Of a stretch of DNA of 64,000 nt, positions 49,916-58,143 are shown piece by piece. Below the pieces are notes generated by a model, which saw only the letters and a list, made by a program, of their open reading frames with translations, searched no databases and was not told the DNA's origin. The stretch covers positions 186,001 to 250,000 of the forward strand of contig NZ_JAUZQD010000015.1 in NCBI RefSeq assembly GCF_030709675.1, in the 5' to 3' direction. Source of the stretch: Symbioplanes lichenis (GTDB lineage: Bacteria > Actinomycetota > Actinomycetes > Mycobacteriales > Micromonosporaceae). Position 1 is the stretch's first letter, and each line of letters opens with the position of its first letter. Made by a program: the position numbers and the translations under genes.

Positions 49916-52054
49916 CTACTCGTCGCCCCAGCGCTGACCCGGGCGACTGCCCTGCGGCGGCTGCTGGCGGGGAGCCGCGCGCCGGCCCTCGTCGCCGCCG
50001 TAGCCGCCCCGCTGGTCGTAGCCGTCCTGCTCGTCATAGCCGCCGCCCCCGTAGGAACCGCCGCCCTGACCGCCACCGTAGGCGCCGCCGCCGTACGCTC
50101 CGCCGCCCGGGCCCCCGCCCTGACCGCCGCCGTACGTGCCGCCGCCCCCGGCCCCGCCACCGCCACCGTTGCCGCCATAGGTGCCGCCTTGGCCGCCACC
50201 GCCGTAGGTGCCGCGCTGACCGCCGCCACCCTGAGCGCCGCCGCCGTAGGCGCCGCCACCCTGACCGCCATAGCCGCCCTGGTCGTAGCCGTCGTCGCCG
50301 TAGCCACCCTGCTCGTAACCGCCCTGAGCCCCGCCGTCGTAGCCCCCGCCGGCCGCGCCGTTCCCGCCGCCGTAGGTGCCACCACCGCCGTACGTGCCCC
50401 CACCGCGCTGCCCGCCGTAGGTGCCGCCGCCCTGGGCCCCGTCGCCGCCGCCGTAGGAGCCGCCCTGACCGCCGCCCCCGTACGTGCCGCCGCCGTTGCC
50501 ACCCTGCGGCCCGTAGGCGTTCCCGTCGGCCTCGTCCCAGGAGCCGTAGCCCCCGCCCTGAGCCCCGCCGTTCCCGCCGCCGCCGTAAGCACCGCCGCCC
50601 TGATAGGCGCCGTCGTCCTGGCCGTAGCCGTCGTCGTAGCCCTGGTTGCCGCCGTAGCCGCCGTCGCGGTCGTCGACGCCGGGCCGGAACATGCCGGTGG
50701 CCTCGTCGTAACGCTGCTGGGGCTGCTCCTGGGCGCCGCTGTAGCCGGCGTGCTCGTCGTAACCGTCGTAGCCGTCGTCGTAGCCGTTGCTCTGCGCGGG
50801 AGCGGGCGCACCGGCGGCGTTCCAGGCCCCGCCGTTCGGGGGCAGCGGTGCACCGTACGGGTCCGGGAACTCGTCGTCGAGCGCGGCCGGCGCCGGCTTG
50901 TGGATCATCGTGGGCGCGTCCGCGATGGACGGTGCGCCGGAGCGCGGGGCGATCATCGTCGCGTCGCTGACCCGGCCGCCGCCGACCGGGGCGGAGATGC
51001 GGGTCTGGTCGGCGCCGGCGAAACCGCCCGCGGCCGCCGGGACGGGACCGCCGCCGGGGGTGCCGCTGCCGAGCTCGTCGTCGCCGCCCTGGTTCTTGCG
51101 GCGCATGAGGACCAGCACGATCGCGCCGATGCCGGCCGCGACGAGCAGGCCGCCCATGATGAGGAAGAGCGTCGAGCCGGAGCCGCTGTCCTCACCGGAC
51201 GTCTGCTCGGTGTCGGGCGCCGCGGCCGCGGGGCTCTCCTCCTCGGTGGCCTCGTCCGTGGCCTCGTCGCTCGCTTCCTCGGTCGGGGAGCTGCTGACCG
51301 AGGGGGAGGGGGACGGGCTGGACGTGGTGGGCGCCGCGACCAGCTTGATCACCAGCGGCACGTTGACCGACTGGTTGGCGCCGCCGTCCGCGTTGACCAG
51401 CGTCTGCTCGTAGCCGGACTTGACGGCGCCGACGGCGAGGTTGCCCGGGGCGATCGGCTTGTTGTCCGACGAGCGGAACGAGTAGGAGCCGTCGCCGTCG
51501 GAGGAGGTGTTGAACACGTTGCCGCTGCTGTCGCGCAGGCCGACCTCGGCGCCCGAGACGGCCTTGCCGTCCTGGTCCTTGACCTTGCCGCTGACCTTGG
51601 TGACGGACTTGGGCTTGTCGGCGCCGCGCACGGTGATGGTGCGGCTCGTGCTCGCGTCGTCGCCGCCGATGGTGGCCGTGATCTGCACGTTGAACGACTT
51701 GGTCTGTCCGGCCTCGACGGTCGGCGCCTTCAAGGAGACCTGATAGGTCTGGTTGGCGCCGGGCGCGATCGTCTTGGTCGAGTTGCAGTCGCCGTTGCAG
51801 TTGAGGCCGTTGCCGTTGACGACGACGGTCGCCGAGGTCTCCTCGGAACCCTCCTCGCCCAGCACGTTCCTGTTGGTGACCTGGAAGGACATGGTGGTCG
51901 AACCACCGGAGGGGAGGTCTCCCGACGCCAGGTTGGTGATCGCGACCTGGGGGTCCTTCGCCAGGGCGGCCACGGGGGCTGCGAGGATCAGTCCGCCTGC
52001 CAACGCCAGGAACGCACCGGCCTGGACAGCCCGGGCTCGTAGGTGCGTTGTCAC
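49916..52054 (-). CDS. Membrane-anchored protein with Gly/Tyr-rich cytoplasmic tail
   Basis: A 712-residue protein: signal peptide (QAGAFLALAGGLILAAPVAA), an extracellular part with beta-sandwich repeats and a carboxypeptidase-regulatory-like domain (SGKVKDQDGKAVSGAEVGLR...GSYSFRSSD), a Pro/Ser/Thr-Glu linker, one transmembrane helix near residues 295-317 (LFLIMGGLLVAAGIGAIVLV), then a cytoplasmic tail. The tail has three Thr-x-Ile sites (QTRI, ATMI, PTMI at about T351, T366 and T382) and from residue about 426 a long GGGTYGGG/GYDD-rich low-complexity segment. GTG start at 52054 with GGAAGG upstream. No enzymatic role is seen; a scaffold or kinase-regulated role is inference. Confidence 0.8.
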   Translation of the reverse strand: MTTHLRARAVQAGAFLALAGGLILAAPVAALAKDPQVAITNLASGDLPSGGSTTMSFQVTNRNVLGEEGSEETSATVVVNGNGLNCNGDCNSTKTIAPGANQTYQVSLKAPTVEAGQTKSFNVQITATIGGDDASTSRTITVRGADKPKSVTKVSGKVKDQDGKAVSGAEVGLRDSSGNVFNTSSDGDGSYSFRSSDNKPIAPGNLAVGAVKSGYEQTLVNADGGANQSVNVPLVIKLVAAPTTSSPSPSPSVSSSPTEEASDEATDEATEEESPAAAAPDTEQTSGEDSGSGSTLFLIMGGLLVAAGIGAIVLVLMRRKNQGGDDELGSGTPGGGPVPAAAGGFAGADQTRISAPVGGGRVSDATMIAPRSGAPSIADAPTMIHKPAPAALDDEFPDPYGAPLPPNGGAWNAAGAPAPAQSNGYDDGYDGYDEHAGYSGAQEQPQQRYDEATGMFRPGVDDRDGGYGGNQGYDDGYGQDDGAYQGGGAYGGGGNGGAQGGGYGSWDEADGNAYGPQGGNGGGTYGGGGQGGSYGGGDGAQGGGTYGGQRGGGTYGGGGTYGGGNGAAGGGYDGGAQGGYEQGGYGDDGYDQGGYGGQGGGAYGGGAQGGGGQRGTYGGGGQGGTYGGNGGGGGAGGGGTYGGGQGGGPGGGAYGGGAYGGGQGGGSYGGGGYDEQDGYDQRGGYGGDEGRRAAPRQQPPQGSRPGQRWGDE

Positions 52055-52214
52055 GTCCACCGCCTTCCGGTTCGCGCGGGTCCCCGGAGCCTCGGAGGAG
52101 GCCCGTTGATCCCGCGGCGAGTACACACCGTCGGCCACTATGCCCTGTCGGATGACTTTCGCGCGAGTCAGGCCCGCCGGGTTGTGGCCGATTGCCGGGT
52201 CGTATTGTCCCGAC

Positions 52215-52577
52215 GTGTCTTCTCCGCACAATAAATCCGAGTCGGTTCGGCAGGCGCTGGACGCGCTCGACGCGGGCGGTGAGCCCGAGCGCCCGGTGCT
52301 TCGTGACGCTGTGCGAGCACTGCTGGCGGAGCTCGCGCGACGGGCGCCCGGCCGATCGGTGGAGGTCCGTATTCCACCTTTCGGTGCTATTCAGTGTGTC
52401 GAAGGTCCCCGGCACACCCGTGGCACCCCGCCCAACGTCGTGGAGACGGATCCGATGACCTGGCTGCTCGTGGCCACAGGCCGGTTGAGCTGGGCAAATG
52501 CGGTCAGTTCGGGCCGGGTCCGGGCCAGCGGTATACGTACTGATCTCACCCCGTACCTCCCCGTGCACCAGGGCTGA
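52215..52577 (+). CDS. Sterol carrier-type small protein upstream of purF
   Basis: A 120-residue protein from GTG at 52215 (VSSPHNKSESVRQALDALDA). The C-terminal half (VEVRIPPFGAIQCVEG...TDPMTWLLVATGRLSWANAV) matches the actinobacterial sterol-carrier-like proteins that lie before purF. TATTGT ends six bases before the GTG, suggesting a leaderless transcript. Its ligand is unknown. Confidence 0.82.
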   Translation: MSSPHNKSESVRQALDALDAGGEPERPVLRDAVRALLAELARRAPGRSVEVRIPPFGAIQCVEGPRHTRGTPPNVVETDPMTWLLVATGRLSWANAVSSGRVRASGIRTDLTPYLPVHQG

Positions 52578-52648
52578 TGCGCCGGAGGCCGCGTACACTT
52601 GGCGGTCGGACCAGCAAGCCCAGCAGATCAGCATGAGGGAGCAAGCGC

Positions 52649-54259
52649 GTGCCCCGAGGCGACGGCCGGTTGACCGACGATCTCGACCCCCAGGACCGCG
52701 GACCCCAGGATGCCTGCGGCGTCTTCGGTGTCTGGGCGCCCGAGGAAGAGGTCGCAAAACTCACATACTTCGGGCTTTTCGCTCTGCAGCACCGCGGCCA
52801 GGAAGCGGCGGGCATCGCAGTCAGTGACGGCTCCGGCGTGGTGGTCTACAAGGATCTCGGCCTCGTGTCGCAGGTCTTCGACGAGCCGACGCTGGCGAGC
52901 CTGCGCGGCCACCTGGCGATCGGCCACACCCGCTATTCGACGACCGGCGGGTCCAACTGGGAAAACGCCCAGCCCACGATCCGCGCCACGACGGCCGGCA
53001 CGACGATCGCCCTGGCCCACAACGGCAATCTGGTCAACACCGCCGAGCTGGTGCGGGAGATCAACGATCGCGGTCTGGACATCGGCGACGCCACCTCCGA
53101 CACCGCGATGGTGACCACGCTGCTCGCGAGCCGTCCCGACCTGTCGGTCGAGGCCGCGGCCATGGAGGTGCTGCCGCGCCTGCGGGGCGCGTTCAGCTTC
53201 GTCTTCATGGACGAGGGCACCTTGTACGCGGCCCGCGACGCCCAGGGCGTGCGGCCGCTCGTGCTCGGGCGCATGGAGCGCGGCTGGGCCGTGGCGAGCG
53301 AGACCGCCGCCCTCGACATCGTCGGGGCCAGCTTCGTCCGCGAGGTCGAGCCGGGCGAGATCCTCGCGATCGACGAGCACGGCCTGCGCTCGAGCCGGTT
53401 CGCGACCCCCGAGCCCAAGGGCTGCCTTTTCGAGTACGTCTACCTGGCGCGCCCCGACACGACGATCGCCGGCCGCAACATGTACGCGGCCAGGGTCGAG
53501 GTCGGCCGGCGGCTGGCCCGCGAGCACCCGGTCGAGGCCGACCTGGTCATCGGCGTCCCGCAGTCGGGCATCCCGGCCGCGATCGGCTACGCCGAGGAGT
53601 CGGGCATCCCCTACAGCGAGGGCTTCATGAAGAACGCCTACGTCGGGCGCACCTTCATCCAGCCGTCGCAGACGATCCGGCAGCTCGGCATCCGGCTCAA
53701 GCTCAACCCGCTGCGCGAGGTCGTCCGGGGCAAGCGCATCGTGGTGGTCGACGACTCGATCGTGCGGGGCAACACCCAGCGGGCCCAGATCCGGATGCTG
53801 CGCGAGGCGGGCGCCCTCGAGGTGCACGTGCGCATCTCGTCGCCGCCGGTCAAGTGGCCCTGCTTCTACGGCATCGACTTCGCCACCCGGGCCGAGCTGA
53901 TCGCCAACGGCCTCGAGATCGACGGCATCCGGCGCTCGATCGGCGCCGACAGCCTGGGCTACATCTCGCTGGAGGAGCTGGTCCTCTCCACCGAGCAGCC
54001 CAAGTCGCGGCTGTGCATGGCGTGCTTCGACGGGCAATACCCGATCGAGCTGCCGGCCGGCCACCTCATCGGCAAGCACCTGCTGGAGAGCGTCGGCAAG
54101 CGGGCGAGCATGCCGTCCGCCGGGGCCGCGGCCACGAGCGCCGCGGTGGCGGGTCTCGAGCAGGAATACGAGGACGAGCAATACGCGGAGGGCGAGCGGA
54201 GCACCGCGCAGCCCCTGGTGGGCAGCCCGGGCGGCGTGGACGCCCTGCATCACCCGTGA
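52649..54259 (+). CDS. purF: Amidophosphoribosyltransferase
   Basis: The 536-residue first enzyme of purine synthesis makes phosphoribosylamine from PRPP and glutamine. Cys23 in QDACGVFGVW is the N-terminal nucleophile revealed by removing 22 residues. The PRPP motif IVVVDDSIVRGNT and the Fe-S ligand Cys (CLFEYVY, WPCFYG, CMACFDG) fit the Fe-S type. GTG at 52649 has GAGGGAG upstream. It follows the sterol-carrier gene and precedes purM, conserved in Streptomyces and Micromonosporaceae. The C-terminal 30 residues are acidic. Confidence 0.97.
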   Translation: MPRGDGRLTDDLDPQDRGPQDACGVFGVWAPEEEVAKLTYFGLFALQHRGQEAAGIAVSDGSGVVVYKDLGLVSQVFDEPTLASLRGHLAIGHTRYSTTGGSNWENAQPTIRATTAGTTIALAHNGNLVNTAELVREINDRGLDIGDATSDTAMVTTLLASRPDLSVEAAAMEVLPRLRGAFSFVFMDEGTLYAARDAQGVRPLVLGRMERGWAVASETAALDIVGASFVREVEPGEILAIDEHGLRSSRFATPEPKGCLFEYVYLARPDTTIAGRNMYAARVEVGRRLAREHPVEADLVIGVPQSGIPAAIGYAEESGIPYSEGFMKNAYVGRTFIQPSQTIRQLGIRLKLNPLREVVRGKRIVVVDDSIVRGNTQRAQIRMLREAGALEVHVRISSPPVKWPCFYGIDFATRAELIANGLEIDGIRRSIGADSLGYISLEELVLSTEQPKSRLCMACFDGQYPIELPAGHLIGKHLLESVGKRASMPSAGAAATSAAVAGLEQEYEDEQYAEGERSTAQPLVGSPGGVDALHHP

Positions 54260-54311
54260 CAGCGTGCGCCCGGTCGATGGGCGCAGCGTCGTCAAGTCGT
54301 ACCGATTCCGG

Positions 54312-54351
54312 GCCGGCGGCGGCTGATCTCCGAGGTCAGCCCGCCGCCGGC
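54312..54351 (+). terminator. Long hairpin between purF and purM
   Basis: GCCGGCGGCGGCTGA at 54312-54326 pairs with 54336-54351 (one bulged C) around a nine-base loop. It lies 52 bp past the purF stop and may end purF transcription or act as an attenuator before purM. Confidence 0.7.
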
Positions 54352-54460
54352 TTGGGGCCGGACGGGATTCGGCCTTAGGGTCGAGGGGCGGAACGATCCG
54401 CGCCGTCCTGACGTCAGACCAAGCGGCCCAGCCGAGGCAGCACCAGCTAAGGGGAGAAGC

Positions 54461-55612
54461 GTGACGCACGTGTCCGAGCGCAACAGTGCCGGATCCAACG
54501 GCGCCGAGGGCGGCGGCGACCGCCCGTGGTCGGCGGGCGCGGGCCGCACCGGCCGCAAGCGCACGGTGACGTACGCGGACGCGGGCGTCTCGATCCACGC
54601 CGGTGAGCAGGCCGTGGAGCTGCTGAAGTCCAAGGTCAAGAAGACGACCCGGCCCGAGGTCATGGGCGATCTGGGCGGATTCGCGGGCCTCTTCAAGCTC
54701 GACATGACGAAGTACAAGAGCCCGATCCTCGCCAGCTCCACCGACGGCGTGGGCACCAAGCTCGTCATCGCCCAGCAGATGAACATCCACGACACGATCG
54801 GCATCGACCTGGTCGCCATGGTCGTGGACGACCTGGTCGCGTGTGGCGCCGAGCCGCTGTTCCTGCTCGACTACATCGCGACCGGCGAGGTCGTGCCCGA
54901 CCGCATCTCCGAGATCGGCGCCGGCATCGCGGACGGCTGCCGTTACGCGGGCTGCGCGCTGCTGGGCGGCGAGACGGCCGAGCACCCCGGCGTGATGCGC
55001 CCCGACGAGTACGACGTCTCCGCCACCGGCGTCGGTGTGGTCGAGGAGAGCGAGATCCTCGGCGCGCACAAGGTCGAGCTCGGCGACGCGGTCATCGCGA
55101 TGCGCTCGTCCGGCCTGCACTCCAACGGCTACTCCCTGGTCCGTCACGTCCTGCTGGGCGCGGGCCGGATGCGGCTGGACACGGTGGTCGACGACTTCGG
55201 CGGGCAGCGCACCCTCGGCGAGGAGCTGCTCACGCCGACCAAGATCTATGCGAAGGACTGCCTCGGCCTGATCGAGGAGACCGACACCCGCGCCTTCTGC
55301 CACGTCACCGGCGGCGGCATCCCCGGCAACCTGGTCCGGGTGCTGCCCGAGCACCTCGACGCCGTGGTGGACCGCTCGACCTGGCGCCCGCAGCCCATCT
55401 TCGACCTCATCCAGGCCAAGGGCCGGATCGACGACACGGAGATGGAGGCCACGTTCAACATGGGCGTGGGCATGTTCGCCATCGTCTCGGCCGACGACGC
55501 TGACCGCGCGATGGCCTACCTGACCGGCCGCGGCGTCGAGGCGTGGCAGGTCGGCGAGGTCATCGAGGGCAGCCAGGAGGTTCAGATGGTCGGGCAGTAC
55601 ACCCGCGGCTGA
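54461..55612 (+). CDS. purM: AIR synthetase (phosphoribosylformylglycinamidine cyclo-ligase)
   Basis: The 383-residue enzyme closes the imidazole ring (AIR). Core motifs include YADAGVSIHAGEQAVE, SSTDGVGTKLVIA, GIDLVAMVVDDL, LLGGETAEHPG. The first 30 residues (NSAGSNGAEGGGDRPW) are an unconserved extension. GTG at 54461 has AAGGGGAG upstream. A strong terminator follows. Confidence 0.97.
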   Translation: MTHVSERNSAGSNGAEGGGDRPWSAGAGRTGRKRTVTYADAGVSIHAGEQAVELLKSKVKKTTRPEVMGDLGGFAGLFKLDMTKYKSPILASSTDGVGTKLVIAQQMNIHDTIGIDLVAMVVDDLVACGAEPLFLLDYIATGEVVPDRISEIGAGIADGCRYAGCALLGGETAEHPGVMRPDEYDVSATGVGVVEESEILGAHKVELGDAVIAMRSSGLHSNGYSLVRHVLLGAGRMRLDTVVDDFGGQRTLGEELLTPTKIYAKDCLGLIEETDTRAFCHVTGGGIPGNLVRVLPEHLDAVVDRSTWRPQPIFDLIQAKGRIDDTEMEATFNMGVGMFAIVSADDADRAMAYLTGRGVEAWQVGEVIEGSQEVQMVGQYTRG

Positions 55613-55630
55613 CCCGCACGGCAGCGCTGG

Positions 55631-55656
55631 ACGGGGCCCGGAAGGGCCCCGTTTTT
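55631..55656 (+). terminator. Terminator after purM
   Basis: Nine-bp stem ACGGGGCCC/GGGCCCCGT (55631-55639 and 55644-55652) with a GGAA loop, followed by a T5 run (55652-55656). A textbook Rho-independent terminator, separating the pur genes from the radical SAM locus. Confidence 0.95.
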
Positions 55657-55790
55657 GCCGCCCGGCCCGGGCCGGGCGGGCTGTGCAATGATTCGTACGC
55701 GTCGATGTCTTGACACGGAACTCTTGGATGGAGGGGGAGGGCGCGCGGTTCCGGAACGGCCGGAGCCGGTGATCACGGGGAGGTGAGACC

Positions 55791-56915
55791 TTGGGCACGC
55801 GCTGGACGGGTATGCGCGGTATAGCCACAGTCCCCACCTACGTCGTCATGCAGCCCACCACTCTCTGCAATCTCGACTGCTCCTACTGTTACCTGCCGTT
55901 CCGGCGCGTGGACCGGCGGATGAGCGTCGAGGTCGCCGCCGCGGTCGCCGGCCCCGTGAACGAGTGGGCCCGCGCGGGGCGGTTCTCGGTCGTCTGGCAC
56001 GGTGGCGAGCCGCTGGCCGCCGGGCGGGAGCACTTCGCGGCGCTGCTGGAGCCCTTCGGGCCCGAGGTCGAGCATCACGTGCAGACCAATGCCACGCTGA
56101 TCGACGACGCGTGGTGCGAGTTCTTCACCGCCCGGGACATCCGCGTGAGCGTCAGCGTGGACGGGCCGGAGACGCGGAACCACGAGCGCGTGACCCGGGG
56201 CGGGAAGCCGGCCTACGACCGGATCCTGCGGGGCGCGGCGGCGTTGCGGCGGCACGGCATCCCGTACTCGGCGCTGTGTGTCGTCCCCCGGCCGGAGCCG
56301 GGGCTGGCGACCGAGCTCTACGACTACTTCCTCGAGCTCGGGTGCGATGTGCTCGGCATCAACGTCGAGGAGCTCGAGGGCGTCAACACCCGCGCCAACC
56401 AGCATCCCGAGCGGGACGTCACCGGCTTCTGGGCGGAGCTGGTCGGGGCGTGGCGGCGCGACCCGCGCATCCACCTGCGGGAGATCGAATGGTCCCTCCG
56501 GTACGCCGCCGCGGTCCTCGACGACACGGCCGACGACCTGCTGCCCCGCCGCCTCGACCCGATCCCGACCGTGGCCCACGACGGCAGTGTGGTGTTGCTC
56601 TCACCGGAGCTGGCGGGCTTCTCCGATCCCCGCTACGGCGACTTCAGCAGCGGTAACGTGCTGGCGACCCCGCTGACGGCGATCCTGCAGGACGCCGCCG
56701 GGACGCCTTGGATCGGCGAGTTCCTCGACGGGGTGGAGGCCTGCCGGGAGCAGTGCCCGTACTTCGGCTTCTGCGGGGGCGCGCACGCGGCCAACCGCTA
56801 CTTCGAGCACGGGCGGTTCGACGTGACGACGACGGACCACTGCCGCAACAGCAAGATCCGTCTACTCGAAGGAGTGCTCGACCATGCCCGAGACCACCAG
56901 CCCACGGCCGTCTGA
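55791..56915 (+). CDS. amcB: Radical SAM/SPASM RiPP maturase (cyclophane-forming, AmcB-like)
   Basis: The 374-residue protein has the CxxxCxxC cluster motif C26-N-L-D-C30-S-Y-C33, then a TIM-barrel radical SAM domain (VVWHGGEPLAAG). A C-terminal SPASM region has C318, C322, C328 and C351 (CREQCPYFGFCGG; DHCRN). SPASM maturases carry auxiliary clusters and modify RiPP precursors; this architecture and the Asn/aromatic substrate next to it fit the actinobacterial cyclophane (triceptide) enzymes, named AmcB in some databases. The TTG start at 55791 has a perfect GGGAGGTGA before it; ATG at 55812 is an alternative. It overlaps its precursor gene by 32 bases. Confidence 0.85.
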   Translation: MGTRWTGMRGIATVPTYVVMQPTTLCNLDCSYCYLPFRRVDRRMSVEVAAAVAGPVNEWARAGRFSVVWHGGEPLAAGREHFAALLEPFGPEVEHHVQTNATLIDDAWCEFFTARDIRVSVSVDGPETRNHERVTRGGKPAYDRILRGAAALRRHGIPYSALCVVPRPEPGLATELYDYFLELGCDVLGINVEELEGVNTRANQHPERDVTGFWAELVGAWRRDPRIHLREIEWSLRYAAAVLDDTADDLLPRRLDPIPTVAHDGSVVLLSPELAGFSDPRYGDFSSGNVLATPLTAILQDAAGTPWIGEFLDGVEACREQCPYFGFCGGAHAANRYFEHGRFDVTTTDHCRNSKIRLLEGVLDHARDHQPTAV

Positions 56916-57102
56916 GCGCGAGACCGATCCGGTGACGGCCCGGGTGCGCGAGACGCGTGCGGGCCTGGCCGAGCTGCTCGAGGAGGCGGAGGCGGCCCGG
57001 CGGCGGCGCGCCGAGACGCCCGCGGACGGGTCCGCGGTCTGCGCCTGGAACCACTTCGAGAACATCCCGACCTTCTACAACTGGAACAACCGCCCGCGCT
57101 GA
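56884..57102 (+). CDS. amcA: RiPP precursor with aromatic/Asn-rich core (AmcA-like)
   Basis: The 72-residue peptide has an N-terminal leader (residues 1-50, acidic and Arg-rich helix EETRAGLAELLEEAEAARRR) and a C-terminal 20-residue core: C53, W55-N-H57, F58-E-N60, P62, F64-Y-N66, W67-N-N69, R70, P71, R72. These aromatic-x-Asn tripeptides are the sites at which related radical SAM enzymes form three-residue cyclophanes by joining an aromatic ring to a later carbon. The gene starts 32 bases inside the maturase gene, so the two are coupled. No export or protease gene is seen next to it. The modification itself is inference. Confidence 0.82.
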   Translation: MPETTSPRPSERETDPVTARVRETRAGLAELLEEAEAARRRRAETPADGSAVCAWNHFENIPTFYNWNNRPR

Positions 57103-57183
57103 GGGAGCCGGCCCGGCGGGGAATGCTCGTCCCGCCAGCAAAAGGCAGCAAGCAAAGGGCAGCAAACAAAGGCGGCAAGCAGC

Positions 57184-57237
57184 GGGTACGCGGAAGAAGC
57201 GCTCGACCCGGCTGGTCGAGCGCCCACACCCGTACCC
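57184..57237. repeat. Nested inverted repeat downstream of the RiPP precursor
   Basis: The inner perfect 10-bp stem GCGCTCGACC (57199-57208) / GGTCGAGCGC (57214-57223) has a CGGCT loop. The outer arms GGGTACG (57184-57190) and CGTACCC (57231-57237) are also perfect. It could end the amcB-amcA transcript or be a regulatory palindrome. Confidence 0.5.
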
Positions 57238-57587
57238 GTCCCTCGCTCGGAGCACCGCATCCGCCGCTGCCCGTCGCGCGCACACCCTCCACCGGATCGT
57301 CCGCGCCCGCCGAAAAGGCACGTGGACGTCGTTGCCCGGAGCAGTGGGCGCAGCACGCAGGCACCGCTGCCCAGGGCGCTGAGAGCGCGCCCGGAGCACG
57401 GCGTCTGAGGACATCACGCGGACGCCGGCGTCCCGGCGATGCTGGGCGGCGAGAGTGAGCGCAGCCAGCGACCGGATTCCGGCGTCGGACGGATGTGGAG
57501 ACCGAGGATCGACTACGCGCAGACCATGGTGCCCACGAGGGGAACCCGCATGAGCACCATGGACCTACGGAACGACCGCGACACACG

Positions 57588-57613
57588 CGAGCACGCGGGA
57601 AGCCGCGTGCTCG
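57588..57613 (-). terminator. Terminator of the DUF3073 gene
   Basis: Perfect 11-bp stem CGAGCACGCGG/CCGCGTGCTCG (57588-57598 and 57603-57613), four-base loop. It lies 25 bp after the DUF3073 stop on the minus strand. Confidence 0.75.
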
Positions 57614-57638
57614 GCGAGATCAAGGTCGGTGATACGAG

Positions 57639-57854
57639 TCAGCGCCTCGGCGGTGGCGACCAGCGGTCCTCGTCGCCCTCATCGTCATCGTCATCGTCGT
57701 CGACAAACTCGTCGTTGTCGTCGTCGAAGCGATGATCGGGCTTCGTGGCACCCGCCAGTTCGCGCTGCAAGGCGGTGAGGTCGGTGTTCGGGGAGTGATA
57801 CTTCAACTCCCGGGCCACCTTCGTCTGCTTGGCCTTAGCACGGCCGCGCCCCAT
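57639..57854 (-). CDS. DUF3073 family protein
   Basis: A 71-residue protein starting MGRGRAKAKQTKVARELKYH and ending in a run of acidic residues (DDDNDEFVDDDDDDDEGDED). The N-terminal basic block and SPNTDLTALQRELAG are conserved in the DUF3073 family, usually located beside purM and bldC in actinobacteria. Function unknown. GAGGGGGTCGAGCC precedes the ATG at 57854; a longer frame to 57917 adds unconserved residues. The RiPP pair is inserted between it and purM. Confidence 0.9.
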   Translation of the reverse strand: MGRGRAKAKQTKVARELKYHSPNTDLTALQRELAGATKPDHRFDDDNDEFVDDDDDDDEGDEDRWSPPPRR

Positions 57855-58143
57855 GGCTCGACCCCCTCGCACAGAATTCGGGGCAGCCCGAAGGCGGGCC
57901 CCGATGACGTCAGGCATCTCTCGTGGGTCTTACGGTACATGGACGACGCCGCCTTCGGCACCTCGGGTTACGTGTACCACCGTCGCGCGTCGCGCCATGT
58001 CGCGGACCTGACGCACGACGGCGTACAAAAGCCCCAAACGGCCGCCCCCGAAAAGCCCGGACGCAGGCCGCACCGGTAAAGCTCCGACCAGCCAGGCTCG
58101 GGCTGCACGGGTAAAAGGCCGGTGCAGGTCGGTGCGGGCGGGC

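Larger units (their letters stand above)
57103..57638. other. Gene-free stretch after the RiPP locus
   Basis: 536 bp without a convincing gene. It holds purine-rich short repeats (AGCAAA/GGCAGC type, 57136-57185), a nested inverted repeat at 57184-57237, and the terminator of the DUF3073 gene at 57588-57613. A frame from ATG at 57550 has a GAGGGG site but its poly-Ser end is the antisense of the DUF3073 acid tail, so it is not accepted. Confidence 0.55.

Noticed and set aside
55710..55715. TTGACA as -35 box of a promoter for the radical SAM gene
   Set aside because: No TANNNT -10 element lies at 16-19 bp, so the promoter could not be placed.
57136..57185. Purine-rich AGCAAA/GGCAGC repeats as a CRISPR-like or satellite array
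   Set aside because: The units are short and irregular, with no unique spacers of constant length.
57550..57735. Plus-strand frame of 61 codons with GAGGGG before ATG 57550
   Set aside because: Its poly-Ser end is the antisense of the poly-Asp tail of the DUF3073 gene, and the DUF3073 terminator lies inside it.
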